A DNA stretch of 64,000 nucleotides from Dissophora ornata (taxonomy: Eukaryota; Mortierellomycota; Mortierellomycetes; Mortierellales; Mortierellaceae): the NCBI GenBank assembly GCA_025201705.1, contig MU616595.1, positions 1-64,000 of the forward strand. The letters run 5' to 3'. Positions 1 through 11,743 of this stretch are shown here, one piece after another; within the stretch, counting starts at the first letter, position 1, and the number at the start of each line of letters is the position of its first letter. A program made the position numbers and the translations under genes. Below the pieces are notes generated by a model, which was not told where the DNA came from, made no database searches, and saw nothing but the letters and a program-made list of their open reading frames with translations.

Positions 1-52
1 TTTTTTGCTCAACAGAACACAAACGCTCCCAGCAATCATCGTCATCAATGCA

Positions 53-2588
53 TTATCCGGTCATACCTGAACCTGCATCTTGCTGAAAACTGAATCCTGC
101 TCCGATGCGGATGGCTCGAGCAATCTTGCTACCCTCTACGCCATCCACCTCTACCTCCCCCACGTCTGTCTGGTCTTCCACTGTATCCGTGTCGGTGTAT
201 GACGAGTCACCATCGTCCTCTGCGTTCAAGAATGATCTCATCTGAGCACTCTTTCTCCGTTCGTTCCGGGGTCCCATGTACTCGCGTGTCAACACTACTG
301 TCTTGCCCGCCTTCAAGATGCTGTCAATCGTATGCTCGTCCAACAATGGCTCCGGGTCGTACTCTAGAGATTGCAGATTTGCAAAGCACTCTGTGCCGCT
401 CGAATTTGGACTGTATCCTCGAAGACGCGTTGCTCTAGAAGACGCGCGCATCGCCGAGCTACTGGTTGAGGTGTAGGAGGACACACTTGAGGCCGAGGAT
501 GAGTATCCACCATCCAGCGGCGGATCTGTGATCCAGTAATCCTCGTGGTACTCTGTTTTGCTGTCTGGGATAGTAACATATTTCCTATCCTCCTGCGTGA
601 CATCAACGCCCCCATTGCCGTTTCTATTAATGTAACTACTGCCATCCACGGAGTTGTTGTTACTGTAGCCGCGATCGCTGCTGTTGCTGCTGTTGCTGTT
701 GTTGTTGTTGTTGTTAAGATTGATACTGAAGCTATTATTGGCATTGGCGGCTCGCCTCCTGGAGAAGGATGAAGAAGAGGAGGAGGAGAATGACGATGAT
801 GACGACGAAGGGAGGGGAGGGGAGAACACAGACAGGCGTAGGCTCTGAAGGTCATGATGCTCCTGGGACAGAGACGCGTTCTTCTGCAGTCGATGATGAT
901 GATGCGCAAACTCGTCTTTGGGTGTCACTGTGTTCTCGTCCAAAAAATGATGCTTATAATCCCAGTGGGCTTTCAGTCCCCAAGGCCGGCTTTGGTGTAA
1001 GTTGTTTTCGATCGACGAGGCAACGACGGTCGGATCCTGAGGTAGACAAAGGGTGATCCTTGTGGCATTAAACTTTTGCGAGAGGATCTCGGTGATGGTC
1101 TTCCACAGGCGATGGATTTCAATGTCTGCGCTCAGGGCCAGAGACAGTTCCTGAACAGAGGGGAAAGAGGCGCCGGGGGCCTGCGAGACCATGGGTAGGA
1201 TAGTTGGCCTGAACAAAGAGGGTAGGCTAGAACCTTTTTGTGAGGGCTGTCGGGCCGTTGAAGAAGAGGCAGGCTCTGGGTGGAGACGTGGAGGATCTAG
1301 AGTGTTTGATGCCTGTAGAAGAGATAAAGGAAAAGAAAACAAGAAATAAAAACAAAAAAGGCGAATGCAGGCCGTTGGTGAGCAAGGCGATTCTCAGTAC
1401 ACGCAAAGAGTCATGATCGTTTTAGGTGGTTCGTGGTCCATGTATTCTTTGATGCAAAACAAGCCCAAACACGGATGCATTGATGCACTGATCCGGTCTT
1501 CTGATCCACCCCAAGCTCAGTCAGATCCCCGTGGAGGGCATTGCTCCTGCTCCTCGGTGTTGGATTCAACTGAATGCTGCAGTAATCATCAATAAACGGT
1601 GCTTTACTTGATGAGGCACATTATGGGGGGCGCTGTCGCCTGGCTGTGGTGATGCCGTGTCTTGTGATGATGCTGAAAGGTGCGTGTTTGATGAGAATGC
1701 GCGGCTGGGCTGGTCGGGAGAATCTGAGGTCTTTTTGGAATAGGAATAAGGAAGGGAGTGTGGATGAGAAGAAGGATCAACGCTGCTCTGGCCGTGAGGA
1801 CTGTTGGGGATGATGCTGTGAGTGCCCTTCAGGTTGCTATGGTGCATGGCCAGATACAGCTGCTTCTGAAGCTGGAGCTGGAGCTGCTGCTGCTGCTGTT
1901 GAAGTAGTTGAGCGAGAGAAGGAGTGGGAGTTGAAGAGGCCGCAGAATCAGGTCTAGAATGGGGTAGAGAGGGCAACGATGGCGGCTGCGAGAGCCGCGA
2001 GGGTACGTGTGGAGGAGCTGCTCTTGCTCGACCTGGGAGTGCAATATTGCTGGCGCTTTCGCCGCTGTGATTGTTGTTGATGATGATGCCGTTGCTGCTG
2101 CTGCTGCTGCTGCTGTCCCCAGTCGCGACTATGGAAGAGTGCGTGGAGAAGGTGGTGGTGATGGTGCCGCTGCTGGTTGCAGTGATGTTGGTAGGATGCA
2201 GGTGCGAAGAAGAGGAATAAAGCGTAAGAACCGCCGGTCTGGCCGCTTCTGACTTGACGTCGCTTGGTGACGAGTCTGACGACAATGCTAATCCTAGGTC
2301 AGAGGTACGAGGAGGAGGGGGAAGAGGAGGAAGAGAGCCGACACGATCGATGTGACCGATGCTAATAACTTCTGGTGTCAATTGGTTCGAGGAGTAGCGG
2401 TGGACGACAACGGGTGATGGCGTTTTTTGTGTGATGGTAGAGGAGGAGGAGGAGAGAGAAGAGGAAGACGAGCAGCCAACGCAATTGCAATCGTTGTGGA
2501 TCTCGCAGTCAATCTCAGTGTGTGTAGCAATGAGAGCAGCGACCGCCGCAGGGTCTGGCACGTCTGCGTGTTGCATTCGAGTTGCCAT
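53..2588 (-). CDS. Conserved fungal GAF-domain protein (probably 3' partial)
   Basis: Two exons are seen: 2588-1608 and 1312-53, both phase 0, joined by a GTAAAG...ACAG intron. They encode about 746 residues if the stop at 53-55 is used. The N-terminal third is disordered, with Ser, Gln and Asn runs. After the intron come a stretch around PSVQELSLALSADIEIHRLW and then a PWGLKAHWDY motif; these match my memory of a widespread fungal protein with an N-terminal GAF-like fold. The later block NLQSLEYDPEPLLDE fits the same family. A good donor (GTATGA) lies at 66-65, just before the stop, and the family is normally longer. I therefore think the gene continues beyond the left edge and the stop at 53 is intronic. 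No catalytic function is known to me; ligand sensing is inferred from the GAF fold. Confidence 0.7.
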
Positions 2589-4900
2589 TGAAAACGATGC
2601 AGCAAAGTGAGAGAGCGGGTGCCAGAAGGTTCAGGAAGAGGAGAGCACAAGATGTTCTTTCCCGAGCTCTCTCCTTTCAGAGCAATGGGAGTCGCTTGTG
2701 GAATAGTGGAAGAGGCTAGGGGTTGAAAAGAAGTGCGGATCCAGTGGCGAGGGATATGCTGCGAACGATGGTGGGAGGAAGCAATAATAGCCGAGGGAGG
2801 ATATGTACAGAAAAGGGTAAAAGAATAGCAGAATGACAACAAGCGAAAGAGACAAAGACAAGAAAAGGAAACGGATTGGGTGGGTGGATGCGCGAATGCG
2901 GATTGGCGATAATTGATGGCCATTGGCATGGAGCGGGCTAGGGGAGGGGGGAGGGGGGAGGTTTGGGAGCGTCTGCGGGACGTCGAACATCATCGCCTGC
3001 AGAATGCGGTCGATCCGCACCACACACAGGCGATCTTCGTCTTGGATCAATAACAACAATCAGAGAAGATCACTGCACCTTTCTCTCTCCCAGGAGGTGT
3101 TGATAAGCCAGGTCGGGGAAGGGTCAATTGATCAAGGGAGCTGGTGGAGGTCTGGTGGTGGTGCGTGGGTGTCTGCGACTGTGGCGGACTGGTCATGTCT
3201 CGCTCTCTCGTTTCTGTCTCTCGCGTGCAGTGGGAGGATGGGGTTGCCGACGGATGGAGAGAGGGATGATGGGAAAGAGGGAAGAGGGAGATTCGGATTC
3301 GGGATGGAGCGAACGATGCCTGACCATTCTCTCGACAAGACGAGCGATGCGAGAAAGAGGAAGAGAGGAATGCGTGGGCAGTGCAGGTCGAGGAAGAAAA
3401 AAATCCCCTCTGACCGGGACGGGCGCGACTTGCATGCGTGCCTGAGTGTCTCTGTTTGTTTGCACACTCAAAGAATCTGCAAACGAGGGCCGAGGTTCAG
3501 GTCGACTCCCGTCTCTTGCCTGCTTCGCATCTCTCGCGTGCTGCATGCATGCATGCACGAGCTGCCGTGTCCACACAACAGATCTCGCTTTGTCCGATCC
3601 AGTACGCCCACGTCCTCCCTCGTTCTCACTTTGCTCTCCAGATCGTTCTCAACTTTGACATCAAAACCTTACAATGCATTCCGCCTTGTCTGATCCCCTC
3701 TCCCCCCTTTTTTAGTTCTCTGTGGAAAAGATGTGGTGGCAGTTATGACGCGCATATAGTTTGGTTTGTACCTCCCGTCTGCACAAAACACAAATGCCCG
3801 ATGCTCTCGTTCTCTTGCTCTTGCTCTCTTGCTCTCTATCGCTCCGTCGTTCTTGAACTGTCGTTGAGGACGATGAAGCTCGAATAGATCAGCACGTTGA
3901 TCTCCCTCCCTTTCCTAGTAAAGCAAATGTAGCTCGCAAACCATTCTCCACGCGATCCTTTGGTTTTTCGACGGAGGACGATCCAAACAACAAACGAGGC
4001 GCCCCCCGCACACTTTTTAGTTGCTCCTTCGATTACGCTTCCCCTCTCTTTCTCTTTCCTGGTAAACTCCGATAGCACTCGATCCTTGAATTTCGTCACT
4101 GGCTAAAAAACCACGATCATGTATTGCTAATCTCCGATGCACTAAACGACTTTTTTTTTTTTTTTTTTTTTTTTTACAGTACACTTCATTGCGATGTATG
4201 TGTTTGCTGCTCTAGTTGTTCTGGCTGTTCCTGCAGCCGGTCCAAGTCTTTGTCTTGCTGATCAAGCCGCACAAGTCTTTACCGGATTGTCGCGGTAATA
4301 GATTAGTCCATTTTAAAGAAATAAATAATGTTACTTACTCCCTGTGGCCAAAGTGTAGTACTCTTTGAAACGATGCATCCCTAATCCGCCTACTTCCACG
4401 TGTGTTACCCTTCCAACCACCGTTGAAAGTAGCACTCATTTTTCAGTAATACAAGTCAGGCTCTGTCCCTCCTTCAAGGTTTTTTTTTTTTTTTTTTTAT
4501 TCTAGAATTGCCTCTGATCTCGCTCTCTTTAATCTGATATATATGTCAATTCGTACTGTAGCACATCTGTCCCTCCTTCAAGGTATAGCCCCGGTTCATG
4601 AAGGCGGAGGAAAGGCCTTCATCGATTGATAATTCTTGACCATATCAAGGATACTCGAAAACCTGCAGAGCTGCACTGACGGCCGAATCCTTGGTTTCAT
4701 AAACCCTAATTCAAGTCCAACTCCCTGCGTGGCCTGCTGCACCCATGCATCGTCCTTTAGCCGCAGTCCATAGTCGTCAAAAACTTACCTACCCCTTATT
4801 TCTCCATCACACATAGCTGGATCCTCCCAAGGTAGCTGTCCCACACGCAGTAGTCCGCTCCGCAGATTTCTTTTACATCCAGTGCGCGTCCCTTGCGCGC
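2589..4900. other. Intergenic and 5' flank of the GAF-domain gene
   Basis: No convincing gene was found on either strand. The tract is rich in CT/GA strings and contains a T run near 4151-4176 and another near 4481-4499. A 17-base direct repeat (CTGTCCCTCCTTCAAGG) occurs near 4452 and 4567. Open frames here are low-complexity and show no domain signal. The part nearest 2588 is probably promoter and 5' UTR. Confidence 0.5.
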
Positions 4901-4927
4901 ACACTACAAATACAAAAGCGAAAATAT

Positions 4928-4972
4928 CACGTGATTTTTCAAAGCCATAAATCACGTGTGTATTGTCACGTG
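4928..4972. promoter_or_regulatory. Cluster of three CACGTG boxes
   Basis: Perfect palindromic CACGTG sites lie at 4928-4933, 4953-4958 and 4967-4972, within 45 bases and about 55 bases upstream of the tRNA-Glu gene. CACGTG is the core for fungal bHLH factors of the Cbf1/Pho4/USF type. Which gene they would control is unknown. Confidence 0.4.
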
Positions 4973-5027
4973 TATTACATTTAATAGAGATTTGTATATT
5001 TTATTCCGAGAATGGATATCAACAGCT

Positions 5028-5099
5028 TCCTAGTTGGTCCAGTGGTCAGGATTTGTCGCTCTCACCGACAAGGCCCGGGTTCGATCCCCGGACTGGGAA
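5028..5099 (+). tRNA. tRNA-Glu (anticodon CTC)
   Basis: A complete 72-base cloverleaf can be folded. The acceptor TCCTAGT pairs with ACTGGGA (5092-5098) with one T-G wobble, and the discriminator A is at 5099. The anticodon arm TGTCG/CGACA encloses the loop CTCTCAC, giving anticodon CTC. The internal B box GGTTCGATCCC is perfect at 5078-5088. No intron is present. The 3' CCA is not encoded, as usual in eukaryotes. Confidence 0.93.
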
Positions 5100-5105
5100 C
5101 TAATC

Positions 5106-5109
5106 TTTT
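5106..5109 (+). terminator. Pol III T-run terminator of tRNA-Glu
   Basis: A TTTT run starts seven bases after the discriminator base, with further T runs at 5113-5116 and near 5129. This is the normal Pol III stop signal. Confidence 0.7.
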
Positions 5110-5159
5110 ACCTTTTACGCGTTTCTCCTTTTTTTCAGCTAAACAGCTTCGAACAACCG

Positions 5160-5960
5160 TGGATATCCAACTCGATTTGGGTATTGCTCTTTTTGTTGGC
5201 AAGCAATGGATTGATGATGCATCGGTAAATGCCACCCAGAAGTTCCTTCAATCGCGCTACGGTGAACGCCGCCTGTTTGCGCCTCTCATAGCCCCTTATA
5301 ACGTGTATTGAAGGTGTCACATGTGGAGTCAAGATATTCAACAGTAAGCACTGGAAGAAAGAAGTATCTTAAGGCGAGGTTGACCAAGCCTTTGCATTTG
5401 TGTCCACAAGAGATCACTGGCGTGTGATATGCATCGACCTGGAAACGTACAAAATCTCTTTTGGAGACTCCCTTGGGCGATCTACGATCTACACCCATGA
5501 GAACACCCATGAGAGCTGTAAATGGGATGCTTAGCTGGCCTCAGTGCGGCGCGCGAGACTTTTTGGTATGGGTGGCTGCAGCAAATAATATGGGATTGTT
5601 TCATATTGAGGTCGTAAGGGGCGATGGATCTTGGCCATTGTTGCTGCCAACAGGATCGAGCAAACAAGCAGTTAACCCTCTGGACACAGAGTCGATAAGC
5701 GATAAGCTACACCCACGCACGATCACAAGTAAAATGTATGTTGGGAATGAGCGCGCGTCAGATGCGGAGTTATGCATGAACACGCTGCAGCGATGGACAA
5801 GACAGTGTTCCATAGAAAAATGGCCACTCTCTTCAACTTGGTGGACTGCGCGCAAAAGCGAAAGGGGCTGGATTAATCAACTAACGATGCCGTGGATACA
5901 AATGGCGCGCCAAGAAAGAAGAGAAAGAAGTCAAGCGCAGAGCAGAGGAAGATCCTAAAG
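5160..5960 (+). pseudogene. Broken Ulp1-like (C48) cysteine peptidase domain
   Basis: Three adjacent segments in different frames together resemble a C48 SUMO-peptidase fold. The first contains KQWIDD followed by a QSRYG stretch and ends at a stop near 5311. The second has DHWRVICIDLE then FGDSLG, with His at 5415-5417 and Asp at 5466-5468. The third has QCGARDFLVW with Cys at 5545-5547. The His to Asp distance is 17 codons, the same as in yeast Ulp1 (His514, Asp531). Stops and frame changes separate the pieces, so no intact protein can be made. Such domains often travel with fungal DNA transposons, but I see no transposase or inverted repeats. The stretch 5600-5960 stays open but I do not recognise it. 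Confidence 0.5.
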
Positions 5961-6288
5961 CTTGCTAGCATGTCGAAGGCCACTGTGCCAAAATCGCTCC
6001 CTAAGAGGAGGCATGCGTCCAAGTCCTTCAAGGACTTATAACATCATTATTGTAGTGCGGAATAAGGTGCATTCATTATCTTCACTATTCAAACCCGTTG
6101 TACACTTGCAAACCCGGTCTCATATTCTATGAGGGGTAACTATTTCCTTTTTGTATGCACGATTGGAAAACGGCGTTTTTTTTTATACATTAGCTCAGGA
6201 TGCCCGGTGGCTGGATAGTACCCACTTCGTCCGGCATGTCGAAGACGTCTTTCTCCAATCATACAATCTATCAATATAAAACGCGCAA

Positions 6289-9200
6289 CTACATATACCC
6301 AAGTATGATCGCTGACCAAGCACCGTTCCATCGCCGCAGGGCCTTCAGATCAAGGACGCCACTAAGTTCAACGACCTGAACCATTTTTGACAATGCGAAG
6401 GCATCAAGTTCCATATCCTTCGGAGACGACTCTAAGATCTGATCCATGACGCGTGAGATCCGCAAGAAGACGTGTCCACGGTTCAAGTCTAGACAGATGA
6501 CACGATATAGCAGTGCACGGTCGATTCTGCTGAGCTTTTCAAGGTTCCAAAAGTCTAGAAAAAAAAAACAGGAAAGAGGACGGAAAGAACAGAAAAATAC
6601 ATGAATAACGTGTAGAATAGCGAATAGCTTGACCATCTTCTGCTTTTTTTTTTTTCTTGTCGCTGTAATACCTACCACCATTGTCCGTCGCAGGTCGAGC
6701 GAGCTCCACAAACAAACCCGTCGTCTCTTTCAACAGCAACCCTCCGCTCTCCTTTAGTAGTCTTTTAAAATACCCTGTCAATGTCACAGGATGTACCATC
6801 AATATCGGATCTCCGCCCTTTGAATCCTTCTGCTTCAACTCCTTCAAATACGGAATCACCCCTCCTGCATTACAAACGGCCTGTACGGCATTCGCGCTCG
6901 ACGACAGCCGGAACCATGTGGGCGACTGTTGATAATCAGGCCGTTCCCGAACGCATTTCTCAAGGACCCAAAGAACTGCCAACATCTCGTCCCGCGTCTC
7001 GTCCGAGAGTAGGTGTTGAGCATCCGTGACAGACGCAGAATAGAGAGACATGCGACGGAGAAACTGGAAGATGTTGCGTGCATCGAGCTCATGATGAGTC
7101 GTGTCAAATTTGTTGAGACGGTCAAGGAGAGGTTCCCAAACCGGATGAGGTTGGAGACCGTAGAATTCCATGCAGTCGTAGGCCGATGACGAAGCGGATT
7201 GGGAATATATGCTACCATCGTCATCGTCAACACTACCAAAGCCACCATCGACACTGTCTCGACTCGTATCCGAACCACGGGAGGTGAGTTGACGCAGGGG
7301 CGCAACACAATCGTCCATCCTCAGTTTCAGACTTGCGCCGTCATCCTTACTATCTGTCGATGACTTCCTGTTTGCTGACCCATCTTCCTGCTTCTGTTGC
7401 CGCTGTTGTGCATACTCAGCCTCAAAACGCCTGACTGCCTCTCTATTTGCTTCCCGGATCTCCTTCCCCGTGGGTGCCTTGGTCTTGTACTTGCTATACC
7501 TTAATTTGAATGGCTCTCGCTCTAGCTCACGTGCCTGTGCCATGGCGTTGGCAAGGACATCGTGTGACTTCTCGTTCGCATTCACATCCACATCCAAGAT
7601 CGCGTTTATGATCCTGTACAAATCCTTGAACTCATCCTCGAGCGAGGCAGTCTTAGTCGTAAGCGAGTAATGGTATAAATCTAGGAAGCATTGACAGGCC
7701 CAGGCACGTAAGTGAGCCTTACGCCGCATGATGTCGATCCGCCAACGGTATTCCATCTGCTGACGCCGTTCTTCTTGCTTTGAGAGAGCGACAGGAGGTG
7801 TCCCAGGGCTGTTGAGAGCGATGTTGCTGTTATATGAAGAGGGGGATGTAGAGTTTGTAGAGTTGCCACGGAAAGAGTTAATCATACTTTGAATCGATTG
7901 AGGTAAGAAGCCTCCCCCACCGCCTCCACTTCCACTACTGCCTCCAGAGTTGTTGTAAGAATACGACACATGCTGTTGATCTATGGACTCGGCTTGGGTA
8001 TACGACAACGGCACAGACCGACCCGGGATTGCAGATGAAAACGGTGTGCCATCTGGATAAGAAGAGTAAAATGGATGGTTGTAGCTATCTGCGCTCGTTC
8101 GGCTCTGCTGCGGAGAATGCAACGACATAGGTGATGGCAGACTCTGCTTGATAGATGTAATCATGCTTGAGATTGTCGGCCGACCTCCTGGGATCGAGGA
8201 GTGGCGACGATGTTTCTTAGATATTGAGGATAAAGTTGATGTAGAGGTGCCAAACGAAGGATATGCCAGGTTTGTGGGGAACGGGAGCATTGAGCCGCCA
8301 ATGTTGACGCTACTGTTGCTTATATTCTTCTTATTCAATCGAGGTCGGTTTGGAGGTAAGACGACTGGACAAGTTCTTGCTCCTCCTCCACTTCCGGCAT
8401 GGGGTTTGGTATCGCGACCCATGTTGTCGGGGTGGCTATAGGGACGCTCTTGTTGGTCATAGATCTCGATCATGGCTTGAATTGCACAGCCAATGTCGGC
8501 CATAACATAGTCTTGGTATTCTTTGAGGGTCCTGATAGTGTAGTGCCTCCAACTGCGATCCTCCTTTAAATATAATAACATGTAAGGCTGTAAGCGCAAA
8601 GAGCGATAAAGTATACAGCAGGTAATTTCAGAGCACTCACGTATTGAAGAGTCTTCCAATGGAAGTTGATAGGAATCGACTTTGAATGAGCCCTGGCAAT
8701 AAAAGGGTAGAGACTCGCGGAGGCCCGCATCAAAATGATGATCGCTAGTCGTTTTCATAACAATAAAAACGTGTGAGTTTCGCTGGTTACATAAAAAAAA
8801 AAAAAAAGAAAAAAAGGAAAAGAAACCTACCGAAGTCAAGAACCTCTTCCAAAACTTTCATATCCTCAAGCTCTGGCCTGTACTTTTTTCTCCTCTCCTC
8901 ATCGCGGTTAGTCACATCGTCATTGAGAGCCGCTTTCTCTGCGTTCTCAACATCAGCGCCACTGATAACTGTTCTCGCCTGGATATTGGGCCGGATCCAG
9001 AGTGCAAAAGCCTCGTTTTCATAATCAGACGATGGTACACTCTTGTTCATCTCCCAGTTGACAATCTTGCTATCATCGGTTGCATTCCAGGGCGCGCTTC
9101 CTCTTAATGTGCTATCGTAATCTCTCAGAGAGTCGGTTCCTGCAGAGTTGGGATATGACTGTTGCTGCTGTTGGCTGCCAAAGACCTTGGAAAGTAGCGA

Positions 9201-10373
9201 ACTCTTGGGCGTGCTGGGCGACGTAGAGACCTCCTTCTTTCCGAATGAGGATCCAAAGCTATTCTTCGCCGTTGACGAAAATATGGTCGAAGGTGACGGT
9301 GCTGGCGATGTCCCACCGACTCTGATACTTGTGTCACTACCTCGCTTCTTGCTTCCAAGCGATCCACCAATACTGAGAAAATCTCCAATTTTTTGGCCAA
9401 AGTTGCCTCCTTTACTCTGTTGCTGTTGATTCGGGTGGTGTGATTGCCCATCGTCATGTGTGCTACTGCTACTTTCACTGCTGCTGGTGCTATGTGAACT
9501 CGCCGTGCCACCAGTGTTACCTGTGTTATTATCGCCGCTTGGCGAAAGCAGACTGCTCGTCATTGCCAGCGTCATAAGAGAAGGCGAAGTGTTACTGTTG
9601 CTCGCTCCTCTCCCTCCTCCTCCTCCTCCTCCTGCTGATCCTCGTCCGCTAGAGTTCTTCATGAAACCGCCAGGCCTGATAATACTAATCCGGCGCTTGG
9701 GACCCTCTGCCCCGCTGCCTGGGATATTAGGGATACTTTCACCGCCGTTGTTTTTGCTGTTGTTGCCACGGTTTCGGTTGTCGTGCTGGCTGTGATGGCC
9801 GTTACCTTGACTGCCATTCATATGTAGGTTAATCGTCCTGTCCGATTGGAAATTGACATCCTGATCGTAGTTGCTCCTATGGTAGATGCTGTTACCGTCT
9901 CGTTGGGGCTTTGCGGCTGCCTCTGGAATCTGAATCAATGGACTATTATGATTCGCATGGTTGTTGCTGCCACTTGGCGTAGTCGGGACAGGAAACAGAA
10001 CTGATTTTCGCCTGATGCTTGAGGACCGTGGGGTAGACGTGGCTGTTGATGAAGTATCTCTTCCGCCGCTTTCACTGCTGTTTGACTGTTGCGTGGAGAT
10101 GGTGGGCGGCTTGCGAGTACGGTTCATGGTCTTTGTGGTGCCGGTGTGGCTTGAACTAACAGAGGATCGGCGGCGAGGGGCAACAGGTTGCTCGGTAACA
10201 TGGACTTGCAAAGGCACGTTATTGTTGTTCGTAGACGAAGGAGGATAGAGTGAAGAAGAAGAGGAGGCATAGGATGAGGGAGTTGGAGGAGTGATAGTGG
10301 TGGAGATGGTAGTAGGGTGGCTGTTGTCTCGGCTCTTTGATGTAGGGGCAAGTTTTTGTGCAAGCATTGTCAT
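6289..10373 (-). CDS. Divergent RhoGAP-like protein
   Basis: Four exons fit phase and splice signals: 10373-8831, 8744-8641, 8587-6676 and 6554-6289, giving 1274 residues. The start at 10373 (or 10367, two codons later) follows an upstream frame that looks like 5' UTR. Residues 1-450 are disordered and rich in Ser, Asn and Gly. The conserved part begins near 470 (FALWIRPNIQ) and runs through HWKTLQY and a compact KEYQDYVMADIG segment. The C-terminal third looks like a RhoGAP fold. FRLSSSANAVQ near residue 1108 matches the arginine-finger motif (usually FRVSGSA), then comes a VHPVTLTGYFKRLLKES helix, and after the last intron RIDRALLYRVICL. The Arg is kept but the following Gly is Ser. A role in Rho/Cdc42 GTPase control is inferred; activity on a given GTPase cannot be judged. 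Confidence 0.72.
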
Positions 10374-11743
10374 GGAGGCTATAGATTCCAACGCGAGGAT
10401 AGTCAAGTAAAGCAGGGGAGCAGGAGAAGCAAAGGAAGAGAAGCAAGGGGTGTGTGTCAGTGAGGGGTCCAAGTTCTTTCTTTTTGTAACGAACTGAGGA
10501 CACGCGCAGTGTTCTCTTGGACGGATCTGCACAGCGAAGGCGATACACCGCAAATCAGATTGGCTGAAGAGGAGGCAAAGTAGGAGTGTTGTAATAGACC
10601 CGGATAACTATGCGAGACAGAGCAATGGTTGGGGTCCGAGACGCGAAGTGTGAACGCAGCGATTACTACGAGAGATGCCTGGAAATAGAAAACAGTGAGA
10701 TGGCGAAGGGAGGGACGACAGACATAGTGCATGCGCAGAAAGAGAGAACTGTGGTCAGTGTGTCAGTGTGTTCTCCCTGCTTTCCTCACACAGTGCAAAG
10801 TCGACTGTTCACAGTGCTTGGAATCCATTTTGAGATGTTTATGCATGGGCTTTGCTACACTGCGGCATATCTTTTGATCTCTGATCCTGCTATGACGATG
10901 GGGGAATCGGGGCTTAAGAAAGAAAGAAAGGCGACGATGGCGGGAAGGATGGAATAGGAGAACTGTCATGCCTATGGTCGCTCTAGGATGCTTGGTATAG
11001 ACATGTTTTTTCATTACACCTCTTTTCGTCGACCTCAGAGCAATCGAATGAGATATAAAAGTCTACGATGGCAATTGTGGTGGACCAGCGCTGCATAGAG
11101 AAATAAACCACTGGAATCGTAGATCTCTTTTGGATGAAAAGGTGTCGAATGCTCCCTTTCAGCCTGTAATTGTTACCTGATTGATCAAGGGTATATCTCT
11201 CGGTCGGATACGTGGTCTAGGGTGTGGCGAACTGCTGGCTTTAATTTCATGCGTTGGAAGACGCGACTGATATAAGAAAATACTGAACGTCCACAGCGCT
11301 TCTCGAAACGCTGATGGAGGGATATGAATGTATGAAAGGTGGAAGAATGAATGAACAAATGCATTTCACTCCAGCCGCTTGGCAGTGACATTCCGCCGAA
11401 TTCCGATCTACGCGCTTTTTGGTGATGGCAAGATCGCTTCCAGCTTCCCCCACAGTTAGTTCTTGTCTCAGTGCAACCCAGAGCGACGACTTTCTTTAAC
11501 ACGTTGGTCGGTTGGTCGGTTTCTCAGGGCACAACAGAACAACAGAACGAGGAACCAGGTGATTCCCACAAAAGAAGAGGACAAAGGGACAAACGGACAG
11601 CGAAGCTCTCTATCAACCAGGTTGTTGCAACTGTCTGCCCAGTCGGGCCTCAATAGGTTTATGAAACGTCTATGCTTTATTACAGGATGCTTGGAAGATG
11701 CAGAGGGAAGAGGGGCGGAGAGGTACATAAAAGAAAATAATGT
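10374..11743. other. Intergenic region, no gene seen
   Basis: This 1.37-kb stretch separates the RhoGAP-like gene from the 3' end of the NOM1 homologue. Both genes are on the minus strand, so it should hold the RhoGAP promoter and the NOM1 3' UTR. The open frames in it are short and compositionally random. Confidence 0.5.

Noticed and set aside
364..909. Overlapping ORFs on both strands at 0.2-1.1 kb
   Set aside because: They are shadows of the Ser/Asn-rich second exon of the GAF-domain gene, which alone carries conserved motifs.
2378..3693. Several 100-250 codon ORFs on both strands upstream of the GAF gene
   Set aside because: They overlap one another in conflicting frames, are low-complexity (CT/GA strings) and show no domain.
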